Of a DNA stretch of 64,000 nt, positions 57,199 through 64,000 are shown piece after piece (the first letter of the stretch is position 1; the number at the start of each line of letters is the position of its first letter). This DNA is from Streptosporangium album (GTDB taxonomy: Bacteria; Actinomycetota; Actinomycetes; Streptosporangiales; Streptosporangiaceae). The stretch is taken from contig NZ_JACHJU010000002.1 in assembly GCF_014203795.1 (NCBI RefSeq), positions 310,001 to 374,000 on the forward strand, written 5' to 3'. The translations under genes were made by a program, and so were the position numbers. The notes beneath the pieces were generated by a model that had not been told where the DNA came from, searched no databases, and saw only the letters and a program-made list of their open reading frames with translations.

Positions 57199-58143
57199 AT
57201 GACCAAGCACGTCGTCGTCGGATCCGGTCAGATCGGCTCCGAGGTGGCCCGGCTGCTGGCGGGCCAGGGACACGAGGTCGTCCTCGTCAGCCGCTCGGGC
57301 TCCGGCCCCGATCTGCCGGGAGTCCGCAAGGTGGCGGCGGACGCCTCCGACCGGGAACGGCTGATCGCCCTGACCGAGGGGGCCGACGCGCTCTACAACT
57401 GCGTCAACCCGCTCTACCACCGCTGGATGCAGGACTGGCCGCCGATCGCGGCCTCCCTGCTGGCGACCGCCGAGGCCACCGGCGCGGGATACGTCATGCT
57501 CGGCAACCTCTACGTCTACGCTCCTCCCAGCGGGCCGATGCGGGAGAACGACCCGCTCCGGCCGGCCAGCGAGAAGGCGGAAGTGCGGGTCCGGATGTGG
57601 CGCGACGCCCTGGCCTCGCACGAGGCCGGGCGGGTCCGGGTGACCGAGGTGCGGGGATCGGACTACTTCGGCCCCGGCTGCCTCGACCAGTCGCACCTGG
57701 GGGAACGGTTCGTCCCCCGGCTCCTGGCCGGCAAGCCCGTCCGTTTCATCGGAGACCCGGCCCAGCCGCACAGCTGGACCTACGTGCCCGACGTGGCCCG
57801 TGCCCTGGTGACGGCCGCCACCGACGACCGGTCGTGGGGCCGGGCCTGGCACGTCCCGACCGCTCCCGCCATGACGGCCCGGCAGGTCGCAGACCGTCTC
57901 TGCGCGCTCGCCGGCGTCCCGAACCCGGGGGTCAAGGTCATGCCGCGCTGGTTCGTCCGCGCGGCGGGCACCGTCTCGCCGATGCTCGGCGAGCTGGAGC
58001 ACGTCCGCTACCAGTTCGTCAGGCCCTTCGTCGTCGACTCCGCCGACTTCCAGGCCACCTTCGGCGTGGCGCCGACCCCGGTGGACGAGGCGCTGACCAC
58101 GACCATCGCCTGGTGGCGGGAGCGCCTGGCCGCGGCGGCGTAG
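57199..58143 (+). CDS. NAD-dependent epimerase/dehydratase (extended SDR)
   Basis: The Rossmann motif VVVGSGQIGSEVARLLAGQG is at the N-terminus, with ADASDRERLIALTEGADALY and the atypical active-site region MLGNLYVYAPPSG, where YxxxK is not clear. ATG at 57199 has AAGGAA eight bases upstream. Such atypical SDRs act as NmrA-like sensors or reductases. It is the first full gene divergent from TetR and is followed by the Gfo/Idh gene after 16 bases. Confidence 0.85.
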   Translation: MTKHVVVGSGQIGSEVARLLAGQGHEVVLVSRSGSGPDLPGVRKVAADASDRERLIALTEGADALYNCVNPLYHRWMQDWPPIAASLLATAEATGAGYVMLGNLYVYAPPSGPMRENDPLRPASEKAEVRVRMWRDALASHEAGRVRVTEVRGSDYFGPGCLDQSHLGERFVPRLLAGKPVRFIGDPAQPHSWTYVPDVARALVTAATDDRSWGRAWHVPTAPAMTARQVADRLCALAGVPNPGVKVMPRWFVRAAGTVSPMLGELEHVRYQFVRPFVVDSADFQATFGVAPTPVDEALTTTIAWWRERLAAAA

Positions 58144-58159
58144 GCCGTACGCTTCCACC

Positions 58160-59059
58160 ATGAAGACCGCTGTGATCGGCCTCGGGGACATCGCGGAGAA
58201 GGCGTATCTGCCCGTCCTTTCCGCGATGCCCGGCCTCGATCTCCACCTGTGCACCCGCAACCCCGCCACTCTCGACCGTCTGGGCGACGCCTACCGGGTC
58301 GAGCGCCGTTTCACCTCGGTGGACGAGCTGATCGAGGCCGGGGTCGAGGTGGCGTTCGTGCACGCGGCCACGGCTGCCCACGTGAAGATCGTCGAACCGC
58401 TGCTCCGGGCGGGCGTCCATGTCTACCTGGACAAGCCCATCGCCTACACCCTCGACGAGTCCGAACGTCTGGTACGGCTGGCACGGGAGATGGAGCGGTC
58501 GCTGCTCGTCGGTTTCAACCGCCGCCGGGCCCCCTCCTACGCGGCGCTGCTGGAGCTGCCCCGCCACCTGGTGGTGATGCAGAAGAACCGCAGGGGCCTG
58601 GCCGAGGACCCGCGGACCGCGATCTTCGACGACTTCGTCCACGTCGTCGACACGCTCCGGTTCCTGGCACCCGGGACGGTCGAACACACCGGGATCCGGA
58701 CCCGGGTCAGGGACGGGCTGCTGGAGCACGTGACGCTGGAGCTGTCCGGGGACGGCTTCACCGCGTTCGGGATCATGAACAGGGTGAGCGGGGCGGTCGA
58801 GGAGACCGTGGAGGTCATGGGGGACGACGTCAAGCGCCGGGTGGTCAACATCGCCGACGTGATCGACTACACCGGGACGGAGACACTGACCCGGCGCGGC
58901 GACTGGGCGCCGGTCTCCCGCCAGCGCGGCATCGAGCAGGTCTGCCTGGAGTTCCTGGACGCGGTCCGCTCCGGTGTCCTGCTCGGCGCCGACGACGCCC
59001 TGGCCACCCACCGGATCTGCGAGGACATCGTCCGGGAGGCGAGCCGGTCGGCCGGATGA
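58160..59059 (+). CDS. Gfo/Idh/MocA-family oxidoreductase
   Basis: The N-terminal Rossmann fold starts MKTAVIGLGDIAEKAYLPVL; the family EKP-type motif is YLDKPIAYTL (K94), and the C-terminal domain contains DDFVHVVDTLRFL with the HxxD catalytic pair. It should oxidise or reduce a sugar-like substrate with NAD(P). Operon partner of the upstream epimerase. Confidence 0.88.
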   Translation: MKTAVIGLGDIAEKAYLPVLSAMPGLDLHLCTRNPATLDRLGDAYRVERRFTSVDELIEAGVEVAFVHAATAAHVKIVEPLLRAGVHVYLDKPIAYTLDESERLVRLAREMERSLLVGFNRRRAPSYAALLELPRHLVVMQKNRRGLAEDPRTAIFDDFVHVVDTLRFLAPGTVEHTGIRTRVRDGLLEHVTLELSGDGFTAFGIMNRVSGAVEETVEVMGDDVKRRVVNIADVIDYTGTETLTRRGDWAPVSRQRGIEQVCLEFLDAVRSGVLLGADDALATHRICEDIVREASRSAG

Positions 59060-59064
59060 CCTGA

Positions 59065-59129
59065 GACCTCATCCGGGAGGCCATCCGGGCCGCGTCGCAG
59101 TGCGGTCCGGATGGCCCCCGGATGAGGTC
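59065..59129. terminator. Large bidirectional stem-loop
   Basis: Arms of about 28 bases, from GACCTCATCCGG (59065) to CCGGATGAGGTC (59129), pair with a few mismatches. They lie between the convergent Gfo/Idh and acetamidase genes, serving both. Confidence 0.75.
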
Positions 59130-59180
59130 GCCGCAGCCGTCCCGGGCCGCCGGCTCCGGACCGTGGCCGTCCCCGAGCCG

Positions 59181-60191
59181 TCAGCGCTCGGCCAGGTAGC
59201 GCCGTCCGAGGTCGCGCAGCCGCCCGTGGGCCGACTCGTAGACGTCGGGCCTGCCGAGATAGGCCTTGGGGACCTTGGCGAGCATCGTGTAGTTGGTGTC
59301 GCAGACGTTGCCGACCGGGGCCTCGCCGATCTGGCTGACCAGCTGGTAGGCGTCCAGGGTGTCCAGGCCGGTGAGGTCGGCGGCCCAGGTGACCAGGTCG
59401 TGCTGGCTGATCCGGAAGGCGTCCTCCAGCGGGCGCGCGGAACCGGTCGACATCAGGTGCTCGTCGTCCTCCAGGCGGGGCCACGGGGTGCTCACACCCT
59501 TGATCAGCTCCACCGCGACCACGGTGTTCATCGCCGCCTCGACGGCGGTGCCGCACACCTCGCCGTGTCCCTGGCGGGCGTGCCCGTCACCCACCGCGAA
59601 CAGTCCGCCCTCGACGTTGACACCCAGGTAGACGGTCACCCCGGCGCGCAGTTCGGGGGTGTCCATGTTGCCGCCGTGGGCGTCCGGAGTGATCGTCATT
59701 CGGGCCTCGGACGCACCGGGCGCGACACCGACGGTGCCGTGCATGGGGTCCAGCGGGAGTTCCATCGTGAAGTCACCCCGGCGGGCGTGGTAGCGGGCCA
59801 CACCCTTCTCCACGTCGATGTCGTAGCGCCAGACGACCTCGTCCAGCGGCGGGGTGAGCATGGCGGTGGTGTGCGTGCCGGTCAACGCGCCGAAGTGCGG
59901 GAACGTCGCGGACACCGCCCAGTCCCTGGCCGGCTCGATGGAGACGAAGTGCAGCGCGAGCGTGTCACCGGGCTCGGCCCCCTCGACGTGGAAGGGCCCG
60001 GTGACCGGGTTCAGGTAGGGAAAGTCGCAGACGCTCGACGGCAGGTCGTCGACCGAGCGCACCCGGCCGCCGAAGCAGTCCTCGGTGTACATCTCGACGA
60101 TCGTGCCGGGCTGGATCCTGCCGACGGCCGGGCGCCCGCCGAAGGTGTAGCTCAGCTCTTCGAGAGCGGGCCGGTAGGAGACGACGTTCAT
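59181..60191 (-). CDS. Acetamidase/formamidase (FmdA/AmdA family)
   Basis: The 336-residue protein matches the family through HVEGAEPGDTLALHFVSIEP, FPHFGALTGT, PHGG-like PDAHGGNMDTPELRAGVTVY and GLFAVGDGHARQGHGEVCGT. It hydrolyses acetamide or formamide to the acid and ammonia. It is flanked by an amino-acid-type permease and an AmiC-like protein, a coherent amide-use cluster. Its ATG overlaps the stop of a 29-codon ORF. Confidence 0.93.
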   Translation of the reverse strand: MNVVSYRPALEELSYTFGGRPAVGRIQPGTIVEMYTEDCFGGRVRSVDDLPSSVCDFPYLNPVTGPFHVEGAEPGDTLALHFVSIEPARDWAVSATFPHFGALTGTHTTAMLTPPLDEVVWRYDIDVEKGVARYHARRGDFTMELPLDPMHGTVGVAPGASEARMTITPDAHGGNMDTPELRAGVTVYLGVNVEGGLFAVGDGHARQGHGEVCGTAVEAAMNTVVAVELIKGVSTPWPRLEDDEHLMSTGSARPLEDAFRISQHDLVTWAADLTGLDTLDAYQLVSQIGEAPVGNVCDTNYTMLAKVPKAYLGRPDVYESAHGRLRDLGRRYLAER

Positions 60192-60277
60192 CGTGCCTCC
60201 GCCCGGCCGGGGCCCGTCGCCGGGGTGGGCCGTGAAGAGGTGAACCCCTCCTCGGTCTCGAGGAAAATATCGAACAT
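60188..60277 (-). CDS. Possible 29-residue ORF coupled to the acetamidase gene
   Basis: ATG at 60277 follows AAGGACGG and encodes MFDIFLETEEGFTSSRPTPA and nine further residues. Its TGA overlaps the acetamidase ATG (ATGA). FmdB-like regulators in some clusters are longer and Cys-rich, so this is not one. It may be a coupling leader. Confidence 0.4.
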   Translation of the reverse strand: MFDIFLETEEGFTSSRPTPATGPGRAEAR

Positions 60278-60324
60278 GCGGTCCGTCCTTGTGTGATCGG
60301 AACAGTGGAGGCGAGGGAGGGCCG

Positions 60325-61725
60325 CTACGGTTTCGCGGCGGTCTCCGGCGTGTCCTGAATACCCGCCAGCGTGGGGCGCCGCCCCCGGGCGTAGGAGACG
60401 CCGAGCAGCACCAGGCCGATGGCGAGCCAGATGATCCCGAGCGTCTGAGCCGCGATGCTCGCGTTGATGACGACGTAGACCAGGATCGCGAAGCCGATCA
60501 CCGGGGCGATCAGGTGCCGCCACCAGTCGCGGCTGCCCTTGCGGACGACGTAGTGGACGACCACCGAGATGTGCAGCGCGAGGAAGGCGGTCATGGCGCC
60601 GAAGTTGACCAGCCCGCTGATCAGGGTGATGCCGTCGTCGCGGCTGGCCAGGTAGAGCCCGACGACGAGGGAGATGGCGGCCACGAGCAGGGTGGCGTTG
60701 ACCGGCACCTTGTGCTTGGGGTGGATCTTGGCCAGGAAGGAGGGGAGCTGCCGGTCGCGGGCCATCGCGTACAGCAGGCGCGAGGTGGCGGCCTGGGCGA
60801 CCAGGGAGTTGGCGAAGCCCCAGGCGATGGCGGTGGCGACGGCGGTCAGCACGCTGAGCCAGTGGCCTCCGGCGAACTCGGCCATGTCGTAGAACGCGCT
60901 GCCCGCGGGGTCGCCGTTGGCGAGCAGTTCGGCCCGGTTGGGGGTGAGCAGCGCGGCCACCCAGGTCTGTGCGATGAACAGCGCGCCCGCCAGGCCGAGT
61001 GCGGCGACCATGGACTTGCCCAGCCTGCGGCTGTCCACCTTGCTCTCCTCGGCCAGCATCGAGATGCCGTCGAAGCCGAGGAAGGACAGCACCGCGATCG
61101 AGACGGCGCCGAAGACCAGCGGCCAGGAGAACGTCGAGGAGTCGAACAGCGGACTGAGCGCGCTCACCTGGGCCTTGCCCTGGGCCAGCGCGACCAGGCC
61201 GACGACGATGAAGATCGCCAGCACGATGAGCTCACCGACCAGCATGATCTTCGTGATCCGGGCGGTCATCTGGATGCCGCTGTAGTTCACGACCGTGTTG
61301 AGCACCACGAACACGATGAGCCAGCCCCAGATCGGGATGGCGGGGATGAACGAGGCCATCGCCGCGCTCGCGATGAGGTAGAGCAGGGCGGGTACCAGCA
61401 CGTAGTCGAGCAGGATCACCCAGCCCGACAGGAAACCGACCGGAGCGGCGATGCCACGGCCCGCGTAGGTGTAGACCGACCCGGCCATCGGGAAGGCCTG
61501 GGCCATCTGCGCGTAGGACAGCGCGGTGAAGGCCATCGCCACCATGCCGATGACGTAGGCGAGCGCCACCATGCCGCCGGAGCCCTGGTAGACGCTGCCG
61601 AAGATGCCGAAGGGCGCGATCGGCACCATGAAGATCAGGCCGTAGACGAGCAGGTCGGTGAAGGTCAGGGACCTGCGGAGTTCCTGCTGGTAGCCGAATT
61701 GCTCCAGGGAGGGCTCAGTGGCCAT
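60325..61725 (-). CDS. APC-superfamily amino acid/amide permease
   Basis: About twelve membrane helices fill 466 residues. Typical APC features are LLVYGLIFMVPIAPFGIFGS, GSVYTYAGRGIAAPVGFLSG and FDGISMLAEESKVDSRRLGK. ATG at 61725 has AGAGGAA upstream. Position between acetamidase and the AmiC-like gene suggests import of an amide or related amine. Confidence 0.9.
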   Translation of the reverse strand: MATEPSLEQFGYQQELRRSLTFTDLLVYGLIFMVPIAPFGIFGSVYQGSGGMVALAYVIGMVAMAFTALSYAQMAQAFPMAGSVYTYAGRGIAAPVGFLSGWVILLDYVLVPALLYLIASAAMASFIPAIPIWGWLIVFVVLNTVVNYSGIQMTARITKIMLVGELIVLAIFIVVGLVALAQGKAQVSALSPLFDSSTFSWPLVFGAVSIAVLSFLGFDGISMLAEESKVDSRRLGKSMVAALGLAGALFIAQTWVAALLTPNRAELLANGDPAGSAFYDMAEFAGGHWLSVLTAVATAIAWGFANSLVAQAATSRLLYAMARDRQLPSFLAKIHPKHKVPVNATLLVAAISLVVGLYLASRDDGITLISGLVNFGAMTAFLALHISVVVHYVVRKGSRDWWRHLIAPVIGFAILVYVVINASIAAQTLGIIWLAIGLVLLGVSYARGRRPTLAGIQDTPETAAKP

Positions 61726-61803
61726 GGACGGTTCCTCTATGTGGGTGCAGCCGTAACAGCAGAGAAGGGGGGCAACCGTCACAATAGGACCATTTATTGA
61801 AAA

Positions 61804-61815
61804 GGAAAAGTTTCC
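61804..61815. promoter_or_regulatory. Putative operator upstream of the permease gene
   Basis: GGAAA-AG-TTTCC is a perfect palindrome apart from its centre, in an AT-rich gap between the permease start and the AmiC-like gene stop. It resembles the site at 8676-8688. Confidence 0.35.
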
Positions 61816-61827
61816 AATCGAAAGCTT

Positions 61828-62916
61828 TCAGTGGACGATGTCGAAGTCCAGACCGTCCGCCCGCCCGATGTGCGCGTGCCGCCGTACTCCCCGGCCCTGA
61901 AGCGTCAGCCGCCCCCGCGCGGTGACGATGGAGGTGCCGTCGGCGATGGCGTCCACCGCGGGTACGGCGAGCGTCCCGGCGCGCGAGCCGAGCGCGGCGA
62001 GCATCAGCACCGCTTCGTAGCAGCCCTGCCCGTGCCCGTTGAGCAGGGGCGCGCTGCTGCCGAAGCGGCGGATGTAGCGCTCGCCGAGGCTCAGGCTGTC
62101 GTCGGTGACCATGCTGGCGAAGTAGCCCATCGCCCCGTAGAGCTCGCCGGTCGCATCCCCGCCGATGCCGAGCAGGCCGTGCTCCTCCAGCGCTCCGCAG
62201 AGTCTCGGGCACGACAGTCCGGCCGCGGTGAAGGCCCGGTTGAAGGTGACGAGGTCACTGCCGATCAGGCTGAGCAGTACGGCGTCGGCCCGGCTGGTGG
62301 CGAGCCGTTCCAGGATCCGGGGGAGATCGCGCATGCCGTACGGCACGAACCGCTCGCCGACGACCGTGACGTTGCGGGCGGCGAGGTGGCGGCGGGCCGC
62401 CTCGTGGACCAGACGCGGCCAGATGTAGTCGTTGCCGAGCAGGAACCACCTGCGGGCGCGCCGGCGCTCGATGAGCCAGTCGATACCCGGCCGGAGCTGG
62501 CGGTCAGGCGTCTCGCCCAGGAAGTAGACCCCGGGCGTGTGACCGCCCCCCTCGTACGGCGGGGCGTAGACGAACGGCGCCCGCCCGGCCAGCGCCCGGA
62601 CCACCGCGATCCGCACGTCACTGCCGTGGGTGCCGACCACCGCGTCGATCGCTCCGCTGTCCGCGAGCATCCCGACCTCGGCGGACACCCGCCGCGCGGG
62701 GCGGCCACCGTCGATCAGAACCAGCTCGATCGGCCTGCCGAGCATCCCGCCCGCGAGGTTGACCTCGTCGGCGGCGAGGATCGCACAGTTGATCGCACAT
62801 GGTCCCACCAGGCCGAGGACCCCGGAGACCGGCACCACAAGTCCAACGCGCAGGGCGTCGCTCTGGATGAGCTGGGCTTCCAGAGGATCGATGACCGGTG
62901 TGACGGCTTCTGCCAC
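61828..62916 (-). CDS. AmiC/UrtA-like amide-binding protein, apparently cytoplasmic
   Basis: A Peripla_BP_5 domain fills the 362 residues: LRVGLVVPVSGVLGLVGPCA, AADEVNLAGGMLGRPIELVL, AIDAVVGTHGSDVRIAVVRA. There is no signal peptide or lipobox before it; the GTG at 62916 follows GGGAGGA. Soluble members such as AmiC sense amides and control amidase operons rather than transport. The linked acetamidase and permease support an amide sensor, but no AmiR-type antiterminator is seen; the divergent MarR may be the partner. Confidence 0.82.
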   Translation of the reverse strand: MAEAVTPVIDPLEAQLIQSDALRVGLVVPVSGVLGLVGPCAINCAILAADEVNLAGGMLGRPIELVLIDGGRPARRVSAEVGMLADSGAIDAVVGTHGSDVRIAVVRALAGRAPFVYAPPYEGGGHTPGVYFLGETPDRQLRPGIDWLIERRRARRWFLLGNDYIWPRLVHEAARRHLAARNVTVVGERFVPYGMRDLPRILERLATSRADAVLLSLIGSDLVTFNRAFTAAGLSCPRLCGALEEHGLLGIGGDATGELYGAMGYFASMVTDDSLSLGERYIRRFGSSAPLLNGHGQGCYEAVLMLAALGSRAGTLAVPAVDAIADGTSIVTARGRLTLQGRGVRRHAHIGRADGLDFDIVH

Positions 62917-62988
62917 ACAGACGAGTATCCTCCCAAAAGAAGCCTTGGCAGACCTTTTATGCAACTGGGATAAAGGCGGGAGCCTCAC

Positions 62989-63468
62989 GTGGTGACGACC
63001 GGACTGGGATCCTCGCTCGCCTACCTGCTCAGCAGGGCAGAGCGCAGCGTCAACCGCGGTCTCGCCGCCGCGGTGACCGCCGAGGATGTCACGGTCGAAC
63101 AGTGGCGCATCCTGCGTGCCCTGGCCGACGGGCGGGGGCACTCGATGGGCGATCTCGCCGAGGCCGTGCTGATGCCGCATCCGACGCTGACCAAGGCGAT
63201 CGACCGGTTCATCGACCGCTCGCTCGTCTACCGGGGGCACGATCCGGCCGACCGGCGCAAGGTCGCGGTCTTCCTGTCCGACCGGGGGGCCGAGCTGCTC
63301 GCCCGGGTGGAGGGCGGGGTGGCCGGCCACCACCGGCTGATCGAGGCCGCCTACGGCACCGAGCGCACCGAGCAGCTGATGCATGACCTGCACAGGCTGG
63401 TCGTGGCCCTGGACGAGCCCTCCCGATCCGTCGCGGGGCCGGAGCCGGCCGATCCCGCCCGTTCGTGA
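62989..63468 (+). CDS. MarR-family transcriptional regulator
   Basis: The winged-helix region runs TAEDVTVEQWRILRALADGR, MPHPTLTKAIDRFIDRSLVY and GHDPADRRKVAVFLSDRG. GTG at 62989 starts 159 residues. It is divergent from the AmiC-like gene with 72 bases between starts, so it probably controls the amide cluster. Confidence 0.9.
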   Translation: MVTTGLGSSLAYLLSRAERSVNRGLAAAVTAEDVTVEQWRILRALADGRGHSMGDLAEAVLMPHPTLTKAIDRFIDRSLVYRGHDPADRRKVAVFLSDRGAELLARVEGGVAGHHRLIEAAYGTERTEQLMHDLHRLVVALDEPSRSVAGPEPADPARS

Positions 63469-63548
63469 CGCGCCCGGCATGGCCGGAGCGTCTTCCGCCG
63501 GTGGAGGGCCCGGCCTCCCGGGTCCGCCGGGGAGACCGGGCCGGTCCG

Positions 63549-64000
63549 TCAGGGGTGGAGACCGCGCAACCGGTGGGCCTCGGCGACCCTGCCCACGCCG
63601 ATGAGGTGGGCCGCCTGGCGCAGGCTGATCCCGCGCTCGGCGGACATCGCCGTGACCGCGTCGAAGGAGTCCTCCATGAGCTCGCGGAGCCTGGTGTCGA
63701 CCTTGGCCGCGCTCCAGGAGCAGGCCTGCAGGTTCTGCACCCACTCGAGGTAGGAGACGATCACACCGCCCGCGTTGGCCAGGATGTCCGGGACCACCGT
63801 GGTCCCGGCGTCGCCCAGGATCCGGTCCGCCTCCGGGGTGGTCGGGCCGTTGGCGCCCTCCACGATCAGGCGGGCCCTGACCTTGGGCGCGTTCTCCGCC
63901 GTGATCACGCCCTCCAGCGCGGCGGGGACGAGCACGTCCACGTCGAGCTCCAGCAGGTCGGAGTGGGACAGGGCGTCGGCGTGGCGATAGCCGTACACGC
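63549..64000 (-). CDS. Glu/Leu/Phe/Val dehydrogenase, C-terminal part
   Basis: The gene continues beyond the window; only its last 150 codons are present. [36 protein letters not shown] and [20 protein letters not shown] are the NAD(P)-domain motifs of glutamate dehydrogenase. It links 2-oxoglutarate and ammonia to glutamate, which would follow ammonia release by the amidase. Confidence 0.93.
   Translation of the reverse strand, partial: VYGYRHADALSHSDLLELDVDVLVPAALEGVITAENAPKVRARLIVEGANGPTTPEADRILGDAGTTVVPDILANAGGVIVSYLEWVQNLQACSWSAAKVDTRLRELMEDSFDAVTAMSAERGISLRQAAHLIGVGRVAEAHRLRGLHP

Noticed and set aside
61828-63744. Extension of the AmiC-like frame to 638 codons
   Set aside because: The added N-terminal part is antisense to the MarR gene and low in information; the real start is close to GTG 62916 with GGGAGGA before it.

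Overview
The window is chromosomal DNA of a high-GC actinobacterium. Codons end mostly in G or C, GTG and TTG starts are frequent, and the order comEC-holA-rpsT-lepA-hemW-DUF3097-hrcA-dnaJ-rsmE-HIT-phoH-ybeY-CNNM-cdd-like-era is the usual actinobacterial housekeeping neighbourhood. The kind of GH18 chitinase, the many two-component and protein-kinase genes and the DUF574-type methyltransferase suggest the Streptosporangiales (Streptosporangium/Nonomuraea-like). This placement is inference; no rRNA or tRNA gene is present to confirm it.

Layout. 1-20 kb: core genes for DNA uptake, replication, translation, heme handling, the HrcA/CIRCE heat-shock operon and 16S rRNA maturation. Accessory genes sit between them: an NTF2-like protein, a small zinc ribbon, a secreted GH18-like protein with altered catalytic motif, a broken chitinase and a sigma/anti-sigma pair. 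20.1-24.8 kb: a block splitting the CNNM and cdd-like/era genes. It holds a 47-bp perfect palindrome, a lipoprotein, a NarL-type two-component system with a membrane protein, a DJ-1/PfpI protein and a TnpB remnant. 26-31 kb: a complete urease operon (ureABCFGD, minus strand). 31-37 kb: a secreted EEP-family hydrolase, a scrap of a branched-chain/urea-type ABC ATPase, and a divergent locus made of a catalytically degenerate Ser/Thr kinase, a membrane-anchored solute-binding protein and a polytopic membrane protein. 37-41.6 kb: a DeoR-controlled sugar-phosphate operon (SIS isomerase, 1-phosphofructokinase-family kinase, class II aldolase). 41.7-43.6 kb: leuA behind a leader-peptide attenuator. 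43.8-47.3 kb: an internally deleted FUSC gene, a MarR regulator, an alditol oxidase and a methyltransferase.

47.4-56 kb is a decayed defence island. An orphan HsdR-type restriction helicase is interrupted by an IS200/IS605 element carrying an intact TnpB and a frameshifted TnpA. It is followed by AbiEi, a truncated AbiEii fused tail-to-tail to a truncated DUF262 gene, and a full-length DUF262-DUF1524 protein with a C-terminal RAMA-like domain (GmrSD-like). 56.2-59.1 kb holds a TetR regulator with palindromic operators, facing an NAD-dependent epimerase and a Gfo/Idh oxidoreductase. 59.2-63.5 kb is an amide-utilisation cluster: acetamidase/formamidase, APC permease, AmiC-like binding protein and a divergent MarR. 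The window ends inside a glutamate dehydrogenase gene.

Functional links: urease, acetamidase, the AmiC-like protein and glutamate dehydrogenase all handle nitrogen, though they are not contiguous. At least seven genes are visibly broken or remodelled (chitinase, ATPase scrap, FUSC, hsdR, tnpA, abiEii, DUF262), concentrated in the accessory blocks. The most interesting material is the TnpB element inside hsdR, the RAMA-bearing GmrSD-like protein and the pseudokinase/solute-binding/membrane-protein locus.
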